64,000 nucleotides of DNA from contig NC_079882.1 of NCBI RefSeq assembly GCF_029227915.1, positions 8,556,001-8,620,000 of the forward strand. The letters run 5' to 3'. Numbering within the stretch: the first letter of the stretch is position 1; each line of letters starts with the position of its first letter. Positions 10,336 to 22,100 of this stretch are shown in pieces. A model generated the notes under the pieces. That model worked only from the letters and a program-made list of their open reading frames with translations, was not told where the DNA came from and did no database searches. Source of the DNA: Hydractinia symbiolongicarpus. Its lineage: Eukaryota > Cnidaria > Hydrozoa > Anthoathecata > Hydractiniidae. The translations under genes and the position numbers were made by a program.

Positions 10336-13300
10336 ATGGCGGCCAAACAGATTCCGTTAACCTGCCCTGGCCATACAAGACCGGTGGTTGATTTAGGTTT
10401 CTCAGAAGTAACGCAGCATGGGTATTTTTTAATCAGTGCTTGTAAAGGTAGGATTTTGTTTGTTAACTTGATTTCTGGTATTTTTATCAAACAGACCATC
10501 TGTTACTATATTTCATTGTGGTTTGTGTCTGTTCAATGTTTTTTCCTTCAAGTCAGTCTGTCTGGCGCTGGCATGACAAAGATAGATAGATAGACGTGCA
10601 TGTTTTACATGGCTAGCCTCACAAATATCGAGGGATATACCCTGTCTATTATTTCCAGGAGGGTCCATGGATTAGATAGAGAGTCTTAGAGTATTTAATG
10701 CACGGCTGTTTCGCTACGGTCAAATCGCGGACAAAATTAAGATGGCTTCCACAATTTTTTTGGAAATTTTGTGTTTTTATCATTTTTTAAGTTATTGAAA
10801 CTTTTTTTGTGTTGTTTTAATTTTACTGAATTAAAAAGTATTAAAACGTTCTGCTTTTCCCCTTTTTAAATATATAAATATGTTATATATACATGTGTGT
10901 TATAAATTTCGAGTTATTTCGTCGAACAAAACACACAAAACTAAAAAAAACATTATTTTTGGCGAAAGTATACCATCTTTCCAACCTTGTGCCAACACCG
11001 CGCTACTAGCTACGGACTTGAAAATTGGTATGGGGGGCCTGGAAACATGGTTCTATTGGCCGGTACCGTGCACCGTTCGTCTCGCAAACTATAAACTACT
11101 TAAATTTTAAGTTAAAGTCTTCTTTAGGCGCTAAAAAAGAGGAGAAAAAGTTGCCAAAGTGGTGCACAGCAATTTGATGTAGTGTGATCCCTTTTCTGTT
11201 TAATTAAATAATTATCTAAACTTCTAAGCAAGTCACAGTGATGGCGTTTAATGTTTTAGTAGGTATGGTTTTTCCCAGCAAAATTACGGCAACCCGGTGT
11301 TTACTTTTGACTTGATTGCTCGACCCGGGAATTCTAATCCGAAACCGGGATTTTTTAAAAATGTTGGAATAAGCGAGACAACAGTGTCTTAGCAATTTTG
11401 AAGCTAGCTAAAGTTTGGCAGAGCACGAGGTAAGGGAAAAACAGTAAACTACTTTATTTTGTAGGGATTTTAATATTATTTTTTGCTATAATATTACCCT
11501 TGGTTTTAAGAAATTGTTTTATAGCTTGTAAAACTTTAAACGTGGCTAATTGTTATCTTTTTTAATCTTTTTTCTTCTGTTTTGTATTTTTCTGTAAAGA
11601 GTAGCTATTTTTTGGTCCTACAGTTTTGCATTTTGCATCGTGTTTTGTAGCTAAATCACTTAATACTTCTTTTTTATATTTAGTTAAGACTTTGGTGGGC
11701 TCTTTCAAGATAAAAGTGTTGAAATCAAAGATGTTTATGGCTAGCTAGCTAGCTAATCTTGGCTTTATCACAAGATTGGGTGCTATTTTATACAATTTAT
11801 AAAGAAACACAAAATGATTGCTTTGTATATATTTAATGTATATAATAAATAAACTATTTATGCACAACTTGAGATATTTTCTACTAACATGATAAACTAG
11901 AATGTTGAAACTGTCGACTCTGAATGACGTTTTATTAAATGTATGATGTCACATATTTGGCCCGAAAACCCTTAGGACCAAAAGTGACCCTTTGGACAAT
12001 TTCGGACAGATAAATATTACATCTACATCATCTTTAATGGCCTCAGAATCCAAAGTAATGTTTTTTATTCAGTTAATAAACAAATTTTAAGCATACATTC
12101 AGGCTCTAAAGGCCGTTTTTCACATAATTTCTCACATTTGGCCCAAAAATAACCCTTTGGACAATTTCGGACAGACTAATATGTCATCTACATCATCTTT
12201 AATGGCCTTAGAATCCAAAGTAATGTTTTTTATTCAGTTAATAAACAAACTTTAAGCATACATTGAGGCTCAAGGCCGTTTTTCACATAGGTCTCACATT
12301 TGGCCCAAAAATAACCCTTTGGACAATTTTGGACAGTAATAAAATTAATTAATTCTTATTCCAGATATTTAACCTAACCTGTGGACCATAAAAAACATGT
12401 TTCCTTAACTTTATTCTAGAGATATTGTGGAAGACATTCATCTAAATGATAATTTTTAAGTCATTTTTAGACATTTTGGCCTAAATATACCAATTTCGGA
12501 CAGGTGTCCAAAAATTTTTTTCTTTTAATAATATGGACAATTTATCTGAGATTATTATTCTTTTTACAGAATATAAAAATTTTATTTCGTTCTTGAGATA
12601 TCTTGTTTTAACTGAGAGGGTAATTCGAATTATTTTTTCGTAACATTTTTGTCCGCTTCAAAACAGCTGTGAATGCTCCTTTCAAGGCCAGACCACGAGG
12701 GTGCCGACTCGCAACAAACGCTGCAAAAACCACGGGGCTGTCGAACGACTTCCGACGTTTTAATAAAAAACTTAAAATTTCGAATCAACCTGAAACAACA
12801 ATTTTTTAAACATTTATTACCATGATGTATATAATTTATTCTTTTAATGTCGAGCAGTGTTAGTGGATGTTAGACTTAATCTCTGGTTATGATGAAGGGT
12901 TAGTAAATAAAATAAGAACGCGTATTTTTATATAACATAAATGTCTGTCTTCTGTGTAAAAACAAAGTAGATACTTTACAGAACAGCTACCACACCATTA
13001 TAACGCATTATTTGCATATGGCACATAATGGCAAGATTAAGGTACCCAATACCAAACATAAACATAACGGTAGACTAATAGTCATATAGCTACTTAACAG
13101 TTCATATACTAACAGCTCTGAAAAAACTCTTTTTCATATCATTTATTCGATAAATATACCTGTAGTAAAATCCCACAATTAATAAACTGAGAGTAAAATG
13201 ACAAAATAGCACCTTCCTTATTTGCGACAAAATTCAAATGAGAACAATGAGCCTTGCGCACATTACATTTCGGGCGGTCAGGGAATTCCATGAGACGCGT

Positions 13301-14960
13301 GCGATCGCACGCGCACACGCCCACACACGCTATTCAGGCGTGCAATTCATTGCACGCGCTAATTACGCTCTTTACTTGCGTAAAATAAAAAAAATTAACG
13401 AAGGAATTATAAAAGTTGATTTTCCACAGCATAGTTAATGTCACCGCTTAAGGCTATGCTTTAAGCATTTAACTATTAAAAACTGTATTCCAAAAACCAA
13501 TCATTTTACATCGACAGCTTCAACTGTATCATTAAAAACAGTTTATAACCACTTGTGGTTAAATTAAATTTTTTTAAAAACACGTTTTTTTCCCGTGTTT
13601 AAATTAAATGTGTTTTTTATAAAAGAACATAACATATATTTATTGCCTTAAACCCCAGAAATATTTGCTAATTAACTATGAAAAGGCAAACCTATAAAGA
13701 ATTCATTAAAAAAATAACATACTTGTTTTACTTTTAAAAATCTAAAGAACAACTTTAAATCTAAAAACAACTTAAAACTATTCCAAACAAGCCGTCTCCC
13801 AAAAGCTAACAAACAAAACTTGAAACCTCAATAAATAAAAAATGACTCCCATTTTTACCATTTTTATAGATAATAGATAACCTACGGAGAAAATATAACC
13901 CTGGGAACAAGGTTGGGGATAAATAGCACTACAAACAAAATGGCAGACCATTGCAGTAAGTGCTACGTGTGGCACGTGTCAGCGTCTCTTCGTCCACTGT
14001 TTAAATTTAATTATATGTTATTTACCTATTATAAATTACTTCCTACAACGAACAAAGGTGTTTTGTTAATATATTTAGCACTTTTACACCACTTAAAGAA
14101 CACTCACGGGACTGATAAGAGTGAAATAAACCAGGAAAAAAATCGAAAAAACGCACACACAAATTTTCTAAAATAAATTTACGCGTGCGATGTGTAGCAT
14201 GTGTGTTGTTTTTTTCGTGGAATTCCCTGGTTTCAGACAGGCCAGGTTTTTCCTGTGGTTACAGACAAAAAACTTAAAATAAACCTGGAAAAACGCCCGC
14301 AGACGCCCTAACATATACGGCGCCTTCAGGGAGTCGGCACCCTTGTCACAGACCCAATTAGGGCCCACGATCAACTAGACAACTCCTGGCAACATCCAAC
14401 AGCCCACAAAGTGTGCCGTCTCCCCAATTTCCCTCACATGGCTTGGATTGTCCCGGGACTATGGTAACATTCCCTCACCCATGTTAAATCAACGTCAAGA
14501 GGAATCGAACCCCAGTCTCCTGCACAGAGTACGAGAGCTATAACCTCTAATCTACGGCGCCACAAATATTACATATTTTATTACATATCATATCATATCA
14601 TATCATATTACAAATATAAAGAAAACAAGAATTTGAGCCTCTAAGGAGTATTAAAACGCACAAGCAGCCGCATCGTAAAAAGTCTGGGTGTACTTGATGC
14701 AATAGCTTCCATTGCGTCACAAATCGCATGTTACATCATAATCATAACGTTACCAAAGCGTATAGCTAGCTAGATATTAATAAAATGAGGGTGATTTGTC
14801 ATTTTTTATCGGGTTAAGCAGTTCAGGATAATGTACAGATATAGAAACAGTTTCCTTGTTGAGAAACAGTCTCCATGTTTAGAAACTTTTTTGTGTAAAA
14901 ATAGGAAATAGTTTCTGCATATGGAAACCAATTTCAGTTTCCATCTTATATTCCACAAGC

Positions 14961-15008
<48 letters not shown>

Positions 15009-18000
15009 TATGTACCTTATTCCAGACTGTTAAATTTAGCCAATAATAATTTTTCTGCATAGGTTTAGGAATGCTTAATTGAGCTATATTATATAGCTGA
15101 AGCTTTTTTTTAATTTTTAATTTTATATTTTTTTACCCGAGAATGATCTGCTCAGGTAAAATGGAATTAACTAAATCCCCAGAAAAGACCTGGAATGTCC
15201 TGGAGCAAATCTTGGAATCTGGCGTATTTTTCCAGGGTCCGTTCACCCTTGTTTAATAAAATGTTTTATATCTTTACCTATTTAATCAGATGTTTATAAC
15301 CTGACTCAAAACATTTTAAAGCTTACCTAAAAACAATTTGATTTTATATGAGCTTAAAACGTTTTCTATGAATCTTCTCAGTCTTGGCTTCCTTTTCTTT
15401 GTTTGCCAAAATAATAATTGAAATTAATTTAAACTAATCGATCTTTAGCTAATACCAAAAGTACTAAATTATAAGTATTAGACCCCTGGAAAAAGAGATA
15501 ATTGTCAATTACTCTTCTGTTTTTTGGAGTGGAGAAATGAAGGAATGCAACAAAATTCTGAAGACTTTATGTTAACTTTAGGTTTTGCCAAATACATCAC
15601 AAAACAAACAAACAAACTGAAAAACAAAAAAACTTTACTCTATCAGGTTAGGGTTAAACCTAAAGTAAAATCTCTGTTTTTATCTATATTTAAGTTTTTT
15701 TGGCATAACAACATAATATTGTTTTGTAATGTTTACATAATTTGCACAATGTCTGCTTTGTTTATTCTGCACAATTGTATTAGGTTGTTAGTACTACAAA
15801 TAAACGAAAAACAATGCACAGAAGATTCTGTTCAAAAAAAAGGAAAACTTGACTTGCTCGCACCAATAAACTTAAAACTTTAAATTTTGCATATATAATA
15901 TATTATGTAATATAACCATATTATAACCCGCACCAATGGAATCAACATATAACCCATGGGTTATATACAGGAAAATACGGTACTAAAGTTAGACTGATAA
16001 TGGCAGGACAAGGGGTGTTTAATTTAAGCATGTTCATTCACACGTTGTTTAAAAAAGCTGTTGCCTTTACAAACAAAAACTTTCCCATCCTTTTAATTAC
16101 TGTAACAGTATTTTTTTAAAAAAATTGTTGAAATATTTTTAGATGGAAAACCAATGTTGCGACAAGGAGACACTGGTGATTGGATTGGTACTTTTGAAGG
16201 GCACAAGGGTGCTGTATGGGGTGCTACTTTAAATAAAACAGCCTCTCTTGCAGCTACCGCAGCTGCTGATTTTACAGCGTAAGTCTAATTTTCTTTTTAT
16301 AATTTCCTTTTTACTTTTACTTTCTGCAATATTCACATTAGTGCCATATTTTAGTATTACTGAAATTCCTTGTAGTGGTTACTTTAATCATAATGTGAAC
16401 AAAAATCGTTATAGATTTTGAAGTAGTATCAAACTGATTTCTTCATTAAACTGCTAGTATCCTTGTTTTTTCCAACTGTGTTTTTATGACATGGGATTTG
16501 GCAATAACAGAATGAGTAGACGGTTTCCCAATTTTGTTGTCACAAACTTTTCATTCATCTAAATTGCTAAGGGAAATTTACATGAAGTATACTACTATCA
16601 AAAAAATTGCTTTTAAAAACTTATGCAAGTCTGTTGTTTATTATTGTTTAAAACCTTTTTATTATTTATAGAAAGGTTTGGGATGCGATTAAAGGAGAGG
16701 AAAGGACATCTTTCTCGCACAAACACATTGTGAAAACTGTGGACTTCTCACAAGTAAGTAGTGTCAAATTTATGAGTACAACAGCCTTTTTACAATCATG
16801 GGCATAATTAATGACACAAAGTCATTTATTTATACATGTTGGCATTTGCTTTTGGTAATTGCTGAGTGCTGCCATGAATTAAAAAGGGTGTTGATGGATC
16901 AAGCGTCTTTTTTTAGGATGACAAAAAACTTCTTACCGGAAGTAATGAAAAGAAAATGAGAATATTTGATGTTGAGAATACAGATAAAGGTGAGTAGAGT
17001 AGTAATGATGTAATCTGTTCCTTCTGCATAGTCATTTGCTCATGTTGTATATTCAGTTCAACACAGACAGTTTTGCTGTTTCTTGTTGTGCACTTATGTA
17101 AATAACGTAATTTAATGCCAAACCTTGCACCACCTGATTTTCAGTTTGCACGTTCATTATAGAGCCAGTCATTTTGGAAGGTCTTGGTGGAAACCCTAAA
17201 GCTTGCATTTGGTTAAATGATGACAAAAACATTATAAGTGGATGTGATGAGAAAGTCATCAGGTTGCTTTTTTGTTTCTTTTATGCAGGAAGGTGTTAGT
17301 TCTTGTTATGTATAGATGTATAGTTGCATATTGACGAGCCTTGGGACAAGTTAAGTTACAAAAAGTCAATATGAATCATCTTTAGAAGCACCTTACATAA
17401 AAATTAAAATAATGTTAAGCTATATTATTGTTTCTTGTAGTAAAAACGTTTTTGATAAAAGTATTTTTAAAGTAGAATATCACCGCGGCTCTTGGTCACA
17501 CTGTCTTTAAACTTTATAATGGGAAAATTCTGCCGTGGTATTTTTACCTAATAAAACTGCAGCTAACGTGGTCATTATTCACTTGAAACGTTTTTGACGT
17601 AAATTTTAAGGGCTAGTTTTAGTTAGAATTTGGTTCTGTTGTCGTATTTAATCAAATTAGCAAGTATGGGATGGTTATGCGGAGTTATGAACTATTTATT
17701 TTTAAATTTGCTAGGTTGTGGGATGTGCAGACACTGAAAGAAGTGAACAGTATAACTTTAGACAGACCGTTACAAGGAATGCAGCTGTCATCTGATAAAA
17801 GTGTTTTGGCTATTGCATGTGGAAAAACGGCGTTGTTTTACGATACACAGAGGTATGTGTTTTTATGATTAATTAAAACTGAGTAAGCTTTTTTCTTCTG
17901 TGTTGGGATTCTGTAATCTCTTTGAAATAAGTATTAAACCAGATTTTGAAGTTAAAATTAAATGTTGCGTATAAAAAATATGAAGTTTGTAACTCTTTGT

Positions 18001-18536
18001 AACTCCAAAGATTTTGATTGGGTAAGCAACCTGTTTGATAAGCTTAATTCAAACCAGTATTTATTGTTAGCTGTTTTGAATGTTATTTTTAGCTTGCAGC
18101 AAATACAATCCTGTGAAACTAACACAAATGTTTTCTCCGTATCACTGAGTCCAGATAAGACAACTTTTGTGGCAGGTGGTGAAGACTTTATATTATATAA
18201 ATACGATTACCAGACTGGAGCTAAGCTAGGTAAGTTGTTCTTGTATTGATTTATTTGTTTAGATGTCGGTAGTAATGTCGAAATTGTCCATTCACGATTC
18301 TTATTTTTGTTTATTTTTTAGAATACTATCACGGTCATTTCGGTCCCGTGCATTGTGTTAGATATTCTCCCGATGGGGAGGTGTACGCGTCTGGGTCAGA
18401 AGATGGCACGTTACGCTTATGGCAAACCAATGTGGGGAATACTTACGGTCTGTGGAAAGCTAATATAAGCGATGAAGAAGAGCAAACGAAAGGTTTAGAT
18501 GAGAATCATATAACTGAAGTTGCAGTGGAATCGTGA
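10336..18536 (+). CDS. STRAP: Serine-threonine kinase receptor-associated protein (STRAP/Unrip), WD40
   Basis: WD40 scaffold protein. In other animals STRAP/Unrip belongs to the SMN complex and to TGF-beta receptor signalling. Eight exons join in phase: 10336-10447, 16143-16278, 16672-16753, 16917-16989, 17163-17262, 17715-17852, 18093-18229 and 18322-18536. They encode 330 residues (human about 350). The start is the ATG giving [20 protein letters not shown], matching the N-terminus of the family. Further diagnostic stretches are [51 protein letters not shown] and [16 protein letters not shown] / [15 protein letters not shown]. The C-terminal tail after YGLW is short and acidic. The first intron (10448-16142) is 5.7 kb; the others are 0.1-0.9 kb. 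Confidence 0.97.
11949..12338. repeat. Tandem repeat, unit about 164 bp, about 2.4 copies
   Basis: The string tttggacaatttcggacag recurs ending at 12009, 12174 and (with one change) 12337. Intervening blocks (catctttaatggcct, gttttttattcagttaataa, gccgtttttcacat) repeat in the same order. It lies in STRAP intron 1. Confidence 0.85.
13897..13915. mobile_element. Half-copy of the palindromic MITE family
   Basis: aaccctgggaacaaggttg matches the right terminus of the MITEs at 19.9, 27.1 and 34.6 kb. No clear left terminus was found. Confidence 0.45.
14330..14573 (-). mobile_element. tRNA-derived SINE-like element
   Basis: On the minus strand the head has an A-box-like TAGATTAGAGG (14544-14554) and a B-box GGTTCGATTCC (14501-14511), 32 bp apart, as in RNA polymerase III promoters of tRNAs. 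A non-tRNA body of about 170 bp follows. The head does not fold into an intact tRNA, so this is a retroposon head and not a tRNA gene. The 3' boundary is approximate. Confidence 0.6.
14961..15005. repeat. (TAA)n microsatellite
   Basis: About 15 uninterrupted TAA units in STRAP intron 1. Confidence 0.95.
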
Positions 18537-18646
18537 CCGAGTATTGCATAGTTTTTTTTATATAAATTTTTATTTATTATTTTAATTAAAAAAAAAATGA
18601 TAAAATTGGATGGACTGCGATTTTTGGTGTGTCAGTGTGTTGTGGC

Positions 18647-18652
18647 AATAAA
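18647..18652 (+). terminator. Polyadenylation signal AATAAA (STRAP)
   Basis: Canonical hexamer 111 bases after the STRAP stop codon in T-rich sequence. Confidence 0.6.
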
Positions 18653-19066
18653 CATAAATATTTGTTAAAAAAGTATTTTTACATATATTTTAGATGATAT
18701 ATGTTGTTATTGCAGTAGCTATCTCTTTATCTTCTCTTCGTCTTGGTGTTGGGATCGCGTTTTCTTTAACGTTTTTGCAAAATTCTAGTTATATTTCAAC
18801 TGCGAAAGAAAAAGTTTAGATTGAATTTATAATTTTGCAACCATATACATTGTTGTGTTTTTAAACATAGAGCTTGCCAATGTGGAAATTGTATTTATTT
18901 TGTCACAAAAAAAGATAGAAAAATTCCAACTATGTGATTTATTTCTAAAATATTATTTATTTTACACTGCTGGTGTGAATCTCTAACGTGCAGCACTGAG
19001 ACTACTTTGGTGAAGAAAAGGATGCGCACGATTCATCATTAAGACAGTTTGTTATCTATGTATCTG

Positions 19067-19072
19067 TTTATT
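19067..19072 (-). terminator. Candidate polyadenylation signal (GluN1-like gene)
   Basis: AATAAA on the minus strand 35 bases after the stop. Two more copies lie at 18956-18961 and 18938-18943, and either could be the one used. Confidence 0.35.
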
Positions 19073-19106
19073 TACAAAATAGAAGCATTTGTCTCTTTTT
19101 TTCTAC

Positions 19107-22100
19107 TTAGAATTGTTGTTCTTCGGCTGTTTCGTACACCGGGTTTTGGTGGCTAACAGAATTTCCATTTTTTTCGAGATTGCCATTCACTTGCGTCGAA
19201 TTGTTTTCGTTTGTACTGCCATTACGCGAATTCATTTGGTAAGAGTTGTCGAAACGATTTTTTCGATCTTGAACATGTTCCTGCCATTGCTCGGTAGTTT
19301 TCTTCAATATTTTTTGTTGTTGTTTACGCCAGCCTTTGTGTTTGTAGTAAAGCACTTCCAATATCACGATAATAATGCCTGCCCCAATGCCAGCAGCTAC
19401 CATTATGAATACACCTGCATAAGAGAGAGAACAAAGTGAGGTAGAAGTGAGGCAAGACAACTATTGATGTATACCAAACCTGTCCCCAGGACATTTAATT
19501 TTTTTAGTGAGACGGGGAACCTGAAGTCATAAGAAGGAGGGTGCAATTTGAATTAGCATACCTAACATATGTTTTAATCCCAGGGTAGTGGGAGAATTAG
19601 AATCGCTGGGACAATTTCCAAAATCTATCCATGTCGACTCTAACTCCTCCATGGTACCGCTCTCATGAAAATGAAGGACTGCCAATGATATTTCATTACT
19701 CCAAGGTGAACCTTTTGGCATACCAATACCGTAACCAGAGCGACCAAATAAATCTCCGACAGTCGACACGTCACAGTCTTGAGACGTCTCGTGAAACAAA
19801 ACCGGACTATCCCATATAAAAGCTTTTAGATCGCTAAAATGTATATTGTGACAGTATATTAACAAGATGGAGTGATTTTAGACCTCAATCTCGTCCCCAG
19901 AGCTTCTTTTTCCCTTTCTGATATGCGTGCTGGCGCGCGTCAGCCACATATCAGAAAGAGAAAAAGAAGCCCTGGGAACGAGATTGTTTAGACCTATAAA
20001 CTTTCTTTAAACCTACAGGTACAAGTGACACATGGATGAGTTTCAACTTACCCAGATTTGACCATGTCGATTCCTTGCTGTTCAGTTTCTACGTTATACT
20101 TCTCCATGAACGTATACATGCTTGAAAGTTCGACTTGACGTCTAAAATAAGCGTCAACACTACTGTTGGCGACGGTTGCGTATTTAAAGCCGTCCGACGG
20201 ATTACGAAGCTAAATAAAAAATATAAAAACACATAATCAAATGTTGTCTACTCAAAAGAATCGCAAAGGTTTCTAAGCTCCAAGAGGCGAATTTAACTTC
20301 TTCGCTTAGCATATTATTATTATTATTCCGAATGTTTATACAAGATATGGCTACTTTAGTGTTGGAAACACAGCTATCAATGTGTTCTCTCTCATGGCAT
20401 GGGTTGACCCGTAGCTGTGGCGAAGACACTTGCTAAACATTCCCGCACTAAGGATCGAATCACGGACCTTGTGACTACATCGAAATTCATAACCACATGG
20501 CCACGTTCCACTTATAAACAATTGTCTTGAACTTTATGTATTTCTAAATCAAAGAAACTATTCACGGGACCAAACAAAAATTATTGTTTAGCCTGATTTT
20601 ATTAATACTTACACTCGGGTCATCAACCCCACTCACAACAGGCTTTGGACGGTCCAGTACTAAAAATGCAGCTAAATTAGCTGTGTAACTTGCGACAATG
20701 ATCATAGCAAAACCTGCCCATACCATACCAAGAACTCTTGCACTGAAACTTCGTGGAGTGCCTAGAATATTCAACTATTTATTATCGCACAAAAAGTAAA
20801 CAATCAAAACAATCAATGGCGTGGAAAAATCAAAAAGTGACAAAAAACCTGGTGACGCAACCTCATCCCCAGGGATTTTTGCCGTCAGAGAGAAAAAGCC
20901 ACAGGAGAATGTTTGCGTGTAAACGATGAGCCATTTGAAAATAGTTTTACAAATGTTAAGACTTGGTTACCTTCCCCAATTCCACTGTTCAATAAAACTC
21001 CCCATGAAAACCACATGGCGCTGGATAAATTTAAAGCTGTTTCTTCCTTATTAGACTGTGCCAATCGGTACCGGCCAAATGGACTGAATCGATCCAGTAA
21101 ATATAAAATTACGGCGACGACATGAACAGATAACAAAACTAGAAGCCAAAGTTCGGTTTTAAAAGGTCGTAGAAAGGAAACCAAGCTGCTTTTGTTTGTG
21201 TTTTTCTTCACCAGGATTGTAATTCCTGAAAATAAAAACCATAACATTTTTTCTGTTATGCGTGCTCACGCGCTGAAATTTAACAACAGGAAAGGTCCTC
21301 ATCAACCATATAAGAATTTACAAAAAAGCATACCTTGATATTTAAAAGGTTTAGAGAACTCGATATACTGAGCACGTTCGTTATTGATGGTTAGTGATGC
21401 TACTATCAAATCAGCTTGTCCTTCCACAATTTCTCCAACCATGCCATTCCAACGTTTGATATTGCTCCCATTTACCTAATGAAAATAAAATGAATAAAAA
21501 ACCAGGTTCTAACCAATCCCATAGGGAAAACATTCCAATATTTTCTTACGCGTTTCAAAGATCCAAAATGTCCATCTTCCACTAAGTGCAAGTCGTAAGT
21601 GAAATTTACACGCTTAGCAAGTCTTCTCAGCAGGTCGATGCAAAAACCTAGAAAATTCTTTTTTTTATTACACCATATACTAGCTACAAACTTTTTTCAA
21701 AGCTGTGTATGCTGTTAATAAAGAACACTGAAAAAGTGTGTCCTTCATGGAGTTCTACGTTACGAAGTTACCTGTGCAGCAATGCTCACGCCCATAAACT
21801 TCTTCAGGAAAATCTCGAGATGGCCCACGACAAGGGACGTGTTTGTGATTTTTATTCGTCTTTTCTAGATCCAAAACTGTACAATTTTTAGATGCAGGCA
21901 TTTTCTTGACATATATAAATGGTCGACTTTCCACCGTTACGATCTATGATTTGAACATATACAGTATAAATAATAAATAAAACGTATATAATGCTGCTAA
22001 GATGATAACTTTTATCTTGAAGGCATAAACCTCCAAGCCATGTGCTTTAAAATTAAACTTTAAGAACTTACTCTTAGATGATTGGATATAAACACACCAG

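Larger units (their letters stand above)
10448..16142 (+). other. STRAP intron 1: repeat-rich, no exon seen
   Basis: This long intron contains a tandem repeat (11.95-12.34 kb), a MITE half-copy (13.9 kb), a tRNA-derived SINE-like unit (14.3-14.57 kb) and a TAA microsatellite (about 14.96 kb). Short ORFs within it show no protein family signature and are taken as chance. Confidence 0.7.
18537..19106. other. Shared 3' region of convergent STRAP and GluN1 genes
   Basis: No coding sequence. A plus-strand AATAAA lies at 18647-18652, 111 bases after the STRAP stop. Minus-strand AATAAA signals lie at 19067-19072, 18956-18961 and 18938-18943 for the GluN1 gene. The two transcripts therefore end within about 0.6 kb of each other and may overlap. 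Confidence 0.65.

Noticed and set aside
14501-14573. Possible tRNA gene on the minus strand
   Set aside because: A and B boxes are present, but acceptor and anticodon stems do not pair well and a long non-tRNA body follows, so a SINE head is the better reading.
15524-15883. 119-residue ORF in STRAP intron 1
   Set aside because: AT-driven composition, no family signature and no fit with neighbouring splice sites.
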